Shown: piece after piece, positions 44,382-52,460 of the stretch
Numbering within the stretch: the first letter of the stretch is position 1
How the letters are laid out: every line of letters begins with the position of its first letter
Source: DAIOEK01 sp964648485
GTDB taxonomy: Bacteria; Chloroflexota; Anaerolineae; Anaerolineales; Anaerolineaceae
DNA: 64,000 nucleotides
Reading direction: 5' to 3'
Assembly (NCBI GenBank): GCA_964648485.1
Contig: CAZYOF010000015.1
Location: 1 to 64,000, forward strand
Notes under the pieces: generated by a model
Seen by the model: only the letters and a program-made list of their open reading frames with translations
Database searches by the model: none
What the model was told of the DNA's origin: nothing
Translations under genes and position numbers: made by a program

Positions 44382-44780
44382 TCATTTCTCATTAGAAAGA
44401 CCCATCAACAGGTCTCTCGCTTCTTCATATGTAATCCGCCCCTGATCGATATCATCCAGAATGCGCATACGGTCTTCGGTTGTAATTTTAGGAGTAGATT
44501 CTTCTTTACCTGGTTCAAAACCCAATGCACGGATGACTTCTACTAACCGGTTTCGCAGGGTAGGATAAGACATTTTCAGTTCATCTTCCATGCGGTTCAA
44601 CTTTCCCTCGCACCGGATGAAAGTGAGAACAAAAGTGACCTGCTCTGGAGTTAATTGTGCAAAAGGTCCTCCTGCTCCGGTGAAACGTCCCTCTATGGTC
44701 GTATCACACTGGCTGCAATAATAGCGTGTAATCGTCAGGTTATTCCCGCATACCGGGCAATTGCTGAGGTTGGTTTTCAT
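44382..44780 (-). CDS. DUF2089-domain zinc-ribbon regulator
   Basis: The 132-residue protein starts with a zinc ribbon, CPVCGNNLTITRYYCSQCDTTIEGRF. A helix-turn-helix-like region follows (LTPEQVTFVLTFIRCEGKLNRMEDELKMSYPTLRNRLVEVI). It ends with the hairpin motif EDRMRILDDIDQGRITYEEARDLLMGL. The layout is that of DUF2089 proteins, thought to be DNA-binding regulators. ATG 44780 follows GGAAGGA. A strong promoter lies upstream. It probably controls the SHOCT-like gene behind it and perhaps the MFS exporter. Confidence 0.8.
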   Translation of the reverse strand: MKTNLSNCPVCGNNLTITRYYCSQCDTTIEGRFTGAGGPFAQLTPEQVTFVLTFIRCEGKLNRMEDELKMSYPTLRNRLVEVIRALGFEPGKEESTPKITTEDRMRILDDIDQGRITYEEARDLLMGLSNEK

Positions 44781-44847
44781 AATATTCCTTCCAAACACTT
44801 TTTGAATTGCATCATTAATTAAAGTCATCTTTAATTTCCTTGATGTC

Positions 44848-44875
44848 ATTATATGCTTAATTTATATATTGTCAA
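44848..44875 (-). promoter_or_regulatory. Promoter of the DUF2089 operon
   Basis: On the minus strand TTGACA (44870-44875) and TATAAT (44848-44853) are perfect consensus hexamers with a 16-base spacer. Start of transcription is expected near 44841, about 60 bases before the ATG. Confidence 0.8.
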
Positions 44876-44977
44876 TACTATTTTTAATTTTATTTATATT
44901 TCTTGAATTTTTATTTAATTTTCTTAATTCTTGATAAAGATTTCAGTAAATTCATGAAGTTGCTCGCTTTAAATGAA

Positions 44978-45014
44978 AAAATCAGGAGCGTATTTTTAAT
45001 GCGTTCCTGATTTT
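44978..45014 (-). terminator. Terminator of the DUF3597 gene
   Basis: AAAATCAGGAGCG and GCGTTCCTGATTTT pair over about 13 positions with one G-U. The hairpin is followed on the minus strand by TTTTTCATTT, 24 bases after the stop. Confidence 0.75.
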
Positions 45015-45037
45015 CCTGTTAATTTTCTCTGGTCGGA

Positions 45038-45511
45038 TTAGTCCAGCAATTCCTTGGGGATATTGCCGCCATTGGCTGCAATCTTTGCCAGAACGGTCTT
45101 ATGCAGCCAGACATTCATATTCTGTGATTCTTTCATCAACTCAGGCGGGCAGCCAAGTTCTTCTGCCAGTTCCTTGCGTGATTCAAAGCTGCTGTCAATA
45201 TCCAGCAGTTTGAGCAGATCAACAATGGATACTTTCCAATCCAGTTTCTGGGGATTGGCTTTTGCCATGGTGTCGAGTTTAGCCATGACATCAACCATTT
45301 CCATGGGTTTAGTACCCCATTCTTTTGCAGCAGCGGCAGGATTATGAGCTGCCATCTTCTCAATGGCTTCTTTCGCTCCGCCACTCTTTAGAATGGATTG
45401 CACTGCCCCTGAAGCAGGAGCCGGTTTGGCTGGCGCAGCAGCCTCAACAGGTTTCGCTTCTTCTTTCTTTTTAAATCCTAACTTTTCTAGAATATTACTG
45501 AATAGTGCCAT
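45038..45511 (-). CDS. DUF3597-domain protein
   Basis: The 157-residue protein has a short N-terminal helix (MALFSNILEKLGFKKK), an Ala/Pro-rich linker, and a C-terminal folded domain. That domain has KLDWKVSIVDLLKLLDIDSSFESRKELAEELG and NVWLHKTVLAKIAANGGNIPKELLD, the DUF3597 signature. The family is widespread and uncharacterised, and includes small helical proteins related to LysM-associated factors. AGGAGGG precedes the ATG. It is a single-gene unit with its own terminator. Confidence 0.85.
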   Translation of the reverse strand: MALFSNILEKLGFKKKEEAKPVEAAAPAKPAPASGAVQSILKSGGAKEAIEKMAAHNPAAAAKEWGTKPMEMVDVMAKLDTMAKANPQKLDWKVSIVDLLKLLDIDSSFESRKELAEELGCPPELMKESQNMNVWLHKTVLAKIAANGGNIPKELLD

Positions 45512-45621
45512 AAAACCCTCCTCTAAATGTGTTGCTTACTGTACTCAGTATATGCTGAACTCACGGAATTTACAACCAGCTTGTACAGGATGTCGAAGTA
45601 TCCAGTAACACATCAGATCGT

Positions 45622-46785
45622 TCACCTTTCTTCTGTAATCCGCGTCATGCTGATCAGACCCCCGATTGCCAGGATCACCGCGCCGCTGATAAACGGCCAT
45701 TCATAATTCAGGTCATACAGGTACCCCGCCCAGAGCGGACCCACCACCCGACCCAAACTGGAGATCGCGCTGTTCATTCCCATCAATGCTCCCTGCTGTC
45801 CTTCGCCATAGCGCGACAGGCGGGCATTCAATGCGGGTGTCATGACCGCAAGTGAAAGCGAGAATACACCCAGCGCAACCATCACCATCAGAAAGCTGCC
45901 CGCTGCCGACATGCAAATTAAACCTACAACACCACCCAGCAATCCCGCACGGATCAGAACCACCTCACCAAACCGTTTACTGAGCGGACCCGTCAGTACG
46001 CCCTGCGCCACCACCATCACCCCGCCCAGCAGCATCCAGATGATGCCCACCTGGGTAACCTGCAGGTGCAGTTTATCCACCACGTACAGGCTGATGATGC
46101 CCTGGAAATTCGCCAGCGCAAAACTCATGATGAAGATCAACAGGAGCAAAACTCCTGCTGCACCTACGGCGATTTTTGAAAACCGTGAAAAACCGAAGAA
46201 CTTTCTGTTCCCACCCTCTGAGGTGGTCTGCTTCTGTACCGGTCCAGATGCAGGCACGATTAAGAGCACCAGCAAGGCTGCCAGCACTGCCAGCCCGCTG
46301 CCGATGAAGAAAGGCAGTGCGATGGAATCCTTCGAGATGACCCCACCAATGATGGGACCCAGCACCACACCAATTCCCATAGCGGCACCCAGCTTGCCCA
46401 TCCCTGCGCTGCGTTCGCCATCAGAGACCTGATCGCCGATATACGCCATCGCGGTGGGCATGGTGGCGCAGGATAGTATCCCAGAAAGCACACGTGCGAT
46501 GAACATCACGATGAAGCTCTGCGCCAGACCAAACATGAACAGGCTGATGGCGTAACCCAGAATCCCCAACACCAGCACCGGCTTGCGCCCGATGCGGTCG
46601 GATACGCTCCCCCAGACGGGGGCAAAGATGAACTGCATGAGCGAATAGGATGACATCAGCCAGCCCATTTCGCTGCCGCCAGCGCCCAGCTTCTCGATCA
46701 GAAACGGTAGCACAGGCAGCACCATGCCATACCCCAGCATCACCACCAGCAGGGTAAAACTCAGAATCGTTACAGGTTTATTCAT
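45622..46785 (-). CDS. MFS drug exporter (TetA/multidrug-like)
   Basis: The 387-residue protein has twelve predicted helices and the MFS signature FAPVWGSVSDRIGRKPVLVLGILGYAI in the first inter-helix loop. Motif C-like GAAMGIGVVLGPIIGGVIS in helix 5 marks an antiporter-type drug exporter. It follows a dikinase related to rifampicin phosphotransferase on the same strand, with a hairpin between them. The gene pair plus TetR suggests a detoxification unit. GC content is clearly higher than that of the genes before it. Confidence 0.88.
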   Translation of the reverse strand: MNKPVTILSFTLLVVMLGYGMVLPVLPFLIEKLGAGGSEMGWLMSSYSLMQFIFAPVWGSVSDRIGRKPVLVLGILGYAISLFMFGLAQSFIVMFIARVLSGILSCATMPTAMAYIGDQVSDGERSAGMGKLGAAMGIGVVLGPIIGGVISKDSIALPFFIGSGLAVLAALLVLLIVPASGPVQKQTTSEGGNRKFFGFSRFSKIAVGAAGVLLLLIFIMSFALANFQGIISLYVVDKLHLQVTQVGIIWMLLGGVMVVAQGVLTGPLSKRFGEVVLIRAGLLGGVVGLICMSAAGSFLMVMVALGVFSLSLAVMTPALNARLSRYGEGQQGALMGMNSAISSLGRVVGPLWAGYLYDLNYEWPFISGAVILAIGGLISMTRITEER

Positions 46786-46803
46786 TTTTTAGCTTTCAAG
46801 AGG

Positions 46804-46827
46804 CTGGCAGGGGAGAATCCCTGCCAG
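46804..46827 (-). terminator. Hairpin between dikinase and MFS genes
   Basis: A 9-bp stem CTGGCAGGG / CCCTGCCAG with a 6-base loop lies 50 bases after the dikinase stop. No long T-run follows on the minus strand, so it may only reduce read-through into the exporter gene. Confidence 0.55.
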
Positions 46828-46878
46828 TTGGCTCGTTATTTTGTTAATATGAGACTATTAATTCGTTCCCGCCCGAAG

Positions 46879-49464
46879 TTACGACAGGATCACCTTGCCG
46901 GTCGCACCATCCACTGTGATCATCTGCCCCTGCTGGATGGCACGGGTCGCGCCGCGGGCTGCCATCACCGCGGGGATGTTGTACTCACGGGCTACAATGC
47001 TGCTGTGGCTGAGCGGACCCCCGATATCGGTTACCACTGCCGATGCCAGAGTGAAGAGCGGCGTCCAGGCAGGGGTGGTCGTAACCGCCACCAGCACATC
47101 ACCCGGTTTCATCTTTGAAAAATCTTCCGGACCGGTAAGCACACAGGCGGGCGCGGTGACCCTGCCGCTGCTGGTGCCAATTCCCTTCAGCACCACCTTG
47201 CCGTCTTCTTTCGAGACATCTTCACCGTGCACCATCTTTGACCAGCCGGTCTTTTCTGGCAGGATCACCGGCGGGGAGAGCTTGATATAGGCTTTCCAAT
47301 CCGCCCTGCGCTGTTCAATCTGCCCGCTGTAATCTTCCAACGAGGTATTGTTCTCTAAATTCTCCAGGCAGGAGTCGAGTTCACCCTCCTCCAGCCAGTA
47401 GATATCCTCCGCAGAGGCGAAGGCGCCAGCATCTACAAACCGATTCCCAAGCTCGGCAAACATGCGGCGAAGCAGCGGATGACCCATACCCATATCGGTG
47501 ATGCTGTCTTCACGCATGGGGGCGGTTTCCTGCGCCCAGCGCAGCAGCCGGGTAAACCATCCTTTGAACGGCCAGATCAGGCGGGGCGCAACCTGCTTCT
47601 CAGCCTTCTCACGGTTGGCTGCCGCCTCTCGCTGACGTGTGTACGGGTTGCCCGCTGTGCCATTAAGGAAAGCCTTCAGGCTTTCAATCATGGGCGCGGG
47701 TGTTTCGAGCGGCGTGGGGTTGGCAAAATCAAATTCGTACGCGACATTGCCAAACTCTGCCAGGTGACGCGCGAATCGAGCCTGCCACTCCTGCCAGATT
47801 TCTGCTTTCACATTTGCCGGCTTGCCCGCCCGCACAATCTCTCCGCCGGTAGTGTCTTTCAGATATGCCGCCAGGTCAGGCTGGGTCTTCACCCATTCCG
47901 CCAGATCATAGAGGGATTTTTCTCCATCCAGCCCGCGGGTGTCAAAACCCAGCAGGAAGGTTGTATGCTCGGGGTCACCTTTCCGCCTGGCGAAGGTGTT
48001 ATAGTACTTCGCGAAGATCGTCTCTCCCATGGATGCCGCAGGCAGGCAGGTTTGGATCATGGTGAAATACACACAGGCAGCCTCAAACACTTCACTGATC
48101 CCGGTCAGAAGTTCGCGGTTCTTCAGCGCAGCAATATCCACCGCCTCCCATTTTTCCACGACCTGCTTCAGATCAGCCCGCGCTTTCTGCCAGCGGGTAA
48201 CACTCCCTCTTAACATGAAACCGGTTTGCTTTAAACTGATGGTTATTAATGGAAGCATCTCCCTGGCACCCATCTTCATCCCGCCGAATACGAACCCATT
48301 GATGGCGACATACATCCCTTCTCCGGCGAGCAGGTTGTGGGCATTCTTTTCGCCCATGATCCATTGCCACATTTTAAAGGTCGCGCTGTTCGCCAACCTG
48401 AGACCCAGCGTGGCAAAGAGCGGTGTCACCGGGGTGGGGATATGCTCCGCCAGGCTGCCGCGCGCGTAGATGGTGCCCGGGACGGGTGTGACCCATTCGG
48501 GATCGAGCGTGGTAATGGGGCGCGCCTGCACGATCTGGAAGCTACCTCCAGAGCAGGTCCATTCGATATCCATCGGCGTGCCGTACAACGCTTCGATATT
48601 CAACCCCAGGCGGCATAACTCCGCTGTCTGTGCTTTGCTGAGCACCTGCCGGTGGCGCTTTTCCTCAGGTACAGGCTGCTCTTCGATCCCTTCCACGGTG
48701 CGGATGGTCATCACCTGCTTGTCGGCGATATCCTGCTGGATGATCTTCATCTTCTTCTTATCCACCACCACCGTGTCGGGAGATACCGCCCCCGAGACGA
48801 TCGCCTCGCCCAGCCCCCAGGCGGCGTTGATGACCATTTCACCACGGCGGCTGTTGACCGGATTGGCGGTGAAGAGGATGCCCGCCGCGTCGGCAATGAC
48901 CAGCTCCTGCACCACGACTGCCAGGGCAACCACCTGTTGATCAATGTTGTTGCGCAGGCGGTAGGCGATGGCGCGGGGAGTCCAGAGGGATGCCCAGCAG
49001 CGCTTGACCGCGTTCATTACCGCATCGGCGCCACGAATGTTCAGATAGGTTTCTTGCTGCCCGGCAAAGGAAGCATCGGGCAGGTCTTCTGCCGTGGCGG
49101 AGGATCGCACCGCTACGGGGATCTCTGTCTTGCCGCCCCTATTGCGGACCAGCACCGCGTACGCTTCCCGGATGGATTTCTCCACCAGCGGGGGGATATT
49201 GCCTCCCTCAAATAATGCAGCGATCTGCGCAGATGCCGCTTCCAGCCCGGCGGTGTTCTCCGGTTCCAGACCCTGCAGCGCAGATTGGATTTTCTCGTGC
49301 AGCTGGTTCAGATCTACAAACTCCCGGTAGGCTTCGGTGGAGATGTGAAACCCGGCGGGCACAGGCAAGCTAGCCCGGCTCATCCGGGCAAGCGACATAC
49401 CCTTGCCACCGACGGTTTCGAGGGTTGCGTTTTCATCAGCGAGATGGAGGATGATTGCTTTCAT
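46879..49464 (-). CDS. Rifampicin-phosphotransferase/PEP-synthase-like dikinase
   Basis: The 861-residue protein has an N-terminal ATP-grasp domain (about 1-320: LETVGGKGMSLARMSRASLPVPAGF, VRSSATAEDLPDASFAGQQETYL, ITANPVNSRRGEMVINAAWGLGEAIVSG). A long variable middle domain follows, then a C-terminal swivel domain with the phospho-accepting histidine H820 in DIGGPLSHSSIVAREYNIPAV. The PEP/pyruvate TIM barrel of true PEP synthase is absent. Size and order match rifampicin phosphotransferase, so it may phosphorylate a drug or another metabolite. ATG 49464 is chosen for AAGGGA upstream. A TetR operator lies between this gene and tetR. Confidence 0.82.
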   Translation of the reverse strand: MKAIILHLADENATLETVGGKGMSLARMSRASLPVPAGFHISTEAYREFVDLNQLHEKIQSALQGLEPENTAGLEAASAQIAALFEGGNIPPLVEKSIREAYAVLVRNRGGKTEIPVAVRSSATAEDLPDASFAGQQETYLNIRGADAVMNAVKRCWASLWTPRAIAYRLRNNIDQQVVALAVVVQELVIADAAGILFTANPVNSRRGEMVINAAWGLGEAIVSGAVSPDTVVVDKKKMKIIQQDIADKQVMTIRTVEGIEEQPVPEEKRHRQVLSKAQTAELCRLGLNIEALYGTPMDIEWTCSGGSFQIVQARPITTLDPEWVTPVPGTIYARGSLAEHIPTPVTPLFATLGLRLANSATFKMWQWIMGEKNAHNLLAGEGMYVAINGFVFGGMKMGAREMLPLITISLKQTGFMLRGSVTRWQKARADLKQVVEKWEAVDIAALKNRELLTGISEVFEAACVYFTMIQTCLPAASMGETIFAKYYNTFARRKGDPEHTTFLLGFDTRGLDGEKSLYDLAEWVKTQPDLAAYLKDTTGGEIVRAGKPANVKAEIWQEWQARFARHLAEFGNVAYEFDFANPTPLETPAPMIESLKAFLNGTAGNPYTRQREAAANREKAEKQVAPRLIWPFKGWFTRLLRWAQETAPMREDSITDMGMGHPLLRRMFAELGNRFVDAGAFASAEDIYWLEEGELDSCLENLENNTSLEDYSGQIEQRRADWKAYIKLSPPVILPEKTGWSKMVHGEDVSKEDGKVVLKGIGTSSGRVTAPACVLTGPEDFSKMKPGDVLVAVTTTPAWTPLFTLASAVVTDIGGPLSHSSIVAREYNIPAVMAARGATRAIQQGQMITVDGATGKVILS

Positions 49465-49480
49465 TCTTTTCCCTTTCGTG

Positions 49481-49497
49481 AGCGACCCATGGTCGCT
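49481..49497. promoter_or_regulatory. TetR operator copy before the dikinase gene
   Basis: AGCGACCCATGGTCGCT is a 17-base palindrome with the same seven-base arms as the two sites before tetR. It lies 16 bases before the dikinase start codon and 29 bases after the tetR stop. Confidence 0.8.
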
Positions 49498-49526
49498 TAT
49501 TTTTCCAAAAAAATTCATTCACCCCA

Positions 49527-50120
49527 TCAGGCAGAAATGCCATTAAGGATGATATCGATCGATTCTTTCATCATGTCCTGCGGGGTACCCGATGGACGGG
49601 TGGTGAAGACCACCGGGGTCAGCGAAGCCAGGATGAGCCGCATGGCGAGCATGGGGTCCACCTTGCGGAAAGCGCCTTCGCGAATGCCATCTTCCACCAG
49701 GCGGCAGATCATATCTTGATACACGTGCCGGTATTTCTGCAGCAGCGCCTGGCTTTCCATATTCAGCCGCTGCGCTTCGATGGTAAGCTTGAGATAGAAA
49801 TTCTTGTTTTCAAGCATGTAGGAAAGATGGTTCTGCATGATCAGGTGCAGCTTGTCGTAAGCGGGGATCTCGCGCTGGAAGACTTCGGACACCATCGCGG
49901 TGAGGGTCTCGATCTCGTTCACAAAGTACGAGATGAGAATTTCATCCTTGGTCTGGAAGTAATCGTAAAGCGTGGACTTCCCCACTCCGGCAGCTTCGGC
50001 GATTTCACGCATGGAGGTTTCGGGGAAGCCTTTCTGGTAGAACAGCTTGACGGCTTCATCGCGGATCTCTTTGCGGCGTCTTTTCTGCTCTTCTTCGGTG
50101 AGCGGTGTTCCTTTGGGCAT
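49527..50120 (-). CDS. TetR/AcrR-family repressor
   Basis: The 197-residue regulator has an N-terminal HTH (RDEAVKLFYQKGFPETSMREIAEAAGVGKSTLYDYFQTKDEIL, about 20-62) and a helical ligand-binding part typical of the AcrR group. AAGGAG lies upstream of the ATG. Its promoter contains one matching palindrome in the spacer and another just downstream of the start of transcription. A third lies before the dikinase gene. It should therefore repress itself and the dikinase until a ligand binds. The ligand is unknown. Confidence 0.92.
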   Translation of the reverse strand: MPKGTPLTEEEQKRRRKEIRDEAVKLFYQKGFPETSMREIAEAAGVGKSTLYDYFQTKDEILISYFVNEIETLTAMVSEVFQREIPAYDKLHLIMQNHLSYMLENKNFYLKLTIEAQRLNMESQALLQKYRHVYQDMICRLVEDGIREGAFRKVDPMLAMRLILASLTPVVFTTRPSGTPQDMMKESIDIILNGISA

Positions 50121-50136
50121 GTCTTTCTCCTTTAAT

Positions 50137-50153
50137 AGCGACCATCGTTCGCT
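50137..50153. promoter_or_regulatory. TetR operator copy in the tetR leader
   Basis: AGCGACCATCGTTCGCT differs from the perfect palindrome at one base of the right arm. It lies just downstream of the expected transcription start. Confidence 0.75.
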
Positions 50154-50161
50154 ACTTCATC

Positions 50162-50190
50162 AGTATAAGCGACCACTGGTCGCTTGTCAA
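50162..50190 (-). promoter_or_regulatory. tetR promoter with operator as spacer
   Basis: On the minus strand TTGACA (50185-50190) and TATACT (50162-50167) are separated by exactly 17 bases. Those bases are the perfect palindrome AGCGACCAGTGGTCGCT (50168-50184). A bound TetR dimer would cover the whole core promoter. Confidence 0.88.
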
Positions 50191-50543
50191 GAGGTCAATT
50201 TTCAGAATTTCCAAATTTCGCATTCAAAGGAGGAAACCGGGAGTGGATGAACACGCCCCTGCCCGGCAGCGAGATTAAGGCAGTATGTGAGCCATTTAAA
50301 AAGGCACTTCGAAACAAATCGAAACAATTCCCCGCTCTCTTTGAACGATCGGACACCATAAAACATCCCCCCGATCGGGGTGCAACTACACGCTTTCATT
50401 ATAAGAATATCCGGCAGGCATGGCTACCTGTCACTTGTGACAGGATTTTCTGGTACAAGCTGCCCCCCGGCAGACGAGTAATTACCCGAAACCAACCATC
50501 GATTTCTGTTCAGGCTGATGCCGTTCACGGGTACAATTAGGGT
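50191..50543. other. 353-base intergenic region before serine dehydratase
   Basis: No convincing gene was found. AGGAGG at 50229-50234 precedes a GTG that opens only an 11-codon frame. A perfect palindrome CCTGTCACTTGTGACAGG (50427-50444) followed by ATTTTC could be a weak terminator or an operator. No clear promoter for the serine dehydratase was seen. Confidence 0.4.
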
Positions 50544-51749
50544 ATGGAAAGCATTACCGAAATCTTCCGCATCGGGCACGGACCCTCCTCCAGCCACACC
50601 ATGGCGCCCCGCCGGGCAGCGGAAACTTTCCGCGCGCAGAACCCGGATGCCTTCTCGTACCGGGTGACGCTTTACGGCAGCCTGGCGGCAACCGGACGCG
50701 GGCACATGACGGATGTCTCGATCCGCGCGGCGTTCGCGCCCAAACCGGTGGCGTTTATCTGGAAGGCGGAGGAAGTGCTGAAGTTCCACCCCAACGGCAT
50801 GGATTTTGAGGCGATCAACGAGGTGGGACACACCACCGCCACCTGGAGGGTGTTCAGCACCGGGGGCGGCGCGCTGGCGGAAGAAGGCAAGCCGCAGCAA
50901 GTGCCCTGCGCCTACCCGATCGGCAACATGACTGAAATTTTGCGCTACTGCGCCCAGAACGGCAAGACTTTCTGGGAATACGTGGAGGAGTGCGAGGGGG
51001 AACTGATCTGGCAGCACCTGGGCGAGGTCTGGCAGGCGATGCAGAACGCCATCGAACGCGGGCTGATCGCCGAGGGTGTGCTGCCCGGGGGGATTGGCGT
51101 TGCCCGGCGCGCGTGGACCTTTCAGCGCAAGATCCGCCTGAGCGGCGGGGAGATGGTGAAGGGCGGCTACCTGCCTTCGTACGCGCTGGCGGTGGCGGAA
51201 GAGAACGCCAGCGGCGGGGTTGTGGTGACCGCGCCCACCTGCGGCTCTGCGGGGGTGCTGCCCGCTGTGTTGAAGCACATCAGCGATACCGTGGAAACGC
51301 CCGAGGTGAGCATTTTGCGCGCGCTCGCCACCGCCGGGCTGATTGGCAACTTGATCAAGCACAACGCATCCATTTCGGGCGCGGAGGTGGGCTGCCAGGG
51401 GGAGATTGGCGCGGCGTGCGCCATGGCGGCTGCCGCGGCGGCGCAACTGATGGGCGGATCGATACGGCAGATTGAATACGCCGCCGAGATGGGGCTGGAG
51501 CACCACCTGGGGCTGACCTGCGACCCGGTGAATGGGCTGGTGCAAATCCCCTGCATTGAGCGGAACGTGTTCGCCGCCACCCGCGCGCTGGATTGCGCCG
51601 AGTTCGCCTGCTATTCAGACGGTTCGCACCGCATTTCGCTGGATGAGGTGGTGCGGGTGATGAAACAGACCGGGCACGACCTACCCCCGCTGTACCGCGA
51701 AACCGCCGAAGGCGGCCTGGCTATCAATTATCGATTCCCGCAGGGGTGA
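50544..51749 (+). CDS. L-serine dehydratase, iron-sulfur single-chain type
   Basis: The 401-residue protein joins the beta domain (IFRIGHGPSSSHTMAP at residues 7-22) and the alpha domain (APTCGSAGVLPAVLKH, GCQGEIGAACAMAAAAAAQLMGG, GLTCDPVNGLVQIPCIERN). The conserved cysteines for the 4Fe-4S cluster are present. It deaminates serine to pyruvate and ammonia under oxygen-poor conditions. No ACT domain is seen. The gene is very GC-rich, unlike the AT-rich restriction genes that begin eight bases after its stop. It may take up the serine pool also used by cysE. Confidence 0.93.
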   Translation: MESITEIFRIGHGPSSSHTMAPRRAAETFRAQNPDAFSYRVTLYGSLAATGRGHMTDVSIRAAFAPKPVAFIWKAEEVLKFHPNGMDFEAINEVGHTTATWRVFSTGGGALAEEGKPQQVPCAYPIGNMTEILRYCAQNGKTFWEYVEECEGELIWQHLGEVWQAMQNAIERGLIAEGVLPGGIGVARRAWTFQRKIRLSGGEMVKGGYLPSYALAVAEENASGGVVVTAPTCGSAGVLPAVLKHISDTVETPEVSILRALATAGLIGNLIKHNASISGAEVGCQGEIGAACAMAAAAAAQLMGGSIRQIEYAAEMGLEHHLGLTCDPVNGLVQIPCIERNVFAATRALDCAEFACYSDGSHRISLDEVVRVMKQTGHDLPPLYRETAEGGLAINYRFPQG

Positions 51750-51757
51750 GAATAATG

Positions 51758-52450
51758 TCATTTAATATAATGTTTAGTAAGCAATAATTTGGCTTGATCT
51801 ATTACCTGTGAAGGTACCCGGTTAGATTTGGTTACCATATTTAAAACACCCTCGTCAAATTTATTCATGATAAGCCACCTAGCATTTGTTACACGAGTAT
51901 TGGCTGCAGTTCTTCGATAACCCCTTTGTCTAACAATCTCATCAACAATTTCTAAGTTTGAAATACTAGTATCTCTAAACAACTCATAATAACTTACAAA
52001 ACACTCCAACCCAATTGATTGTATTGCCCTGTTGATTTTTTCTTCTTCGCTTTTTGGATATTTATAACCATTATCATCTTCTGATCGCTTATCAAATTTA
52101 CTCGATACCTTTTCCCCCTCATTTGCATCATACTTGCTGTGGCATGACTTACAGAGAAAAACAAATTTATCTTCTATTGGTTGATGGGCTGCAATTATTT
52201 TACTCATAACCTCGTCAATGTCGCAACAAATTTTATTCCCAGTCAAATAAGTTAGGAGAATTCTATCAATTATCTGCTTCCTACCATTACCAAGTTTGTG
52301 AGCGGATTCAAGCTCAAATTTTTGATGACAATGATCACACATTCCCTCTCTTGCGATTCGGCTTTGTTTAGTCAGGATATTGATCGCATTTCTTACTTTT
52401 GGACCTATGAATGCATGAAACTCCGAAATTGTTCCTTCAAAAGTTGCCAT
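51758..52450 (-). CDS. HNH-like zinc protein in the restriction-modification island
   Basis: The 230-residue protein has a zinc-finger/HNH-like region. CDHCHQKFELESAHKLGNGRK provides a CxxC pair and the AH of a beta-beta-alpha metal fold, and FVFLCKSCHSKYD supplies the second CxxC and a C-terminal histidine. The rest is helical and charged. I place the start at ATG 52450 (AGGA nine bases upstream), ten bases after the endonuclease gene. It may be a nicking or second nuclease, or a specificity factor. Base composition is AT-rich like the other two island genes and unlike the flanks. Confidence 0.65.
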   Translation of the reverse strand: MATFEGTISEFHAFIGPKVRNAINILTKQSRIAREGMCDHCHQKFELESAHKLGNGRKQIIDRILLTYLTGNKICCDIDEVMSKIIAAHQPIEDKFVFLCKSCHSKYDANEGEKVSSKFDKRSEDDNGYKYPKSEEEKINRAIQSIGLECFVSYYELFRDTSISNLEIVDEIVRQRGYRRTAANTRVTNARWLIMNKFDEGVLNMVTKSNRVPSQVIDQAKLLLTKHYIK

Positions 52451-52460
52451 GAATTTTTTC

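Noticed and set aside
47479..48213. Long frames opposite the dikinase
   Set aside because: They are a GC-driven shadow of the dikinase, with composition rich in Arg/His/Pro/Gly and no domain pattern.
50235..50270. Eleven-codon GTG frame after AGGAGG upstream of serine dehydratase
   Set aside because: Too short to assess. There are no regulatory codons or attenuator hairpin immediately after it.
50424..51545. 373-codon antisense frame opposite serine dehydratase
   Set aside because: Long antisense frames are expected in very GC-rich genes. The sense protein is an unambiguous L-serine dehydratase.
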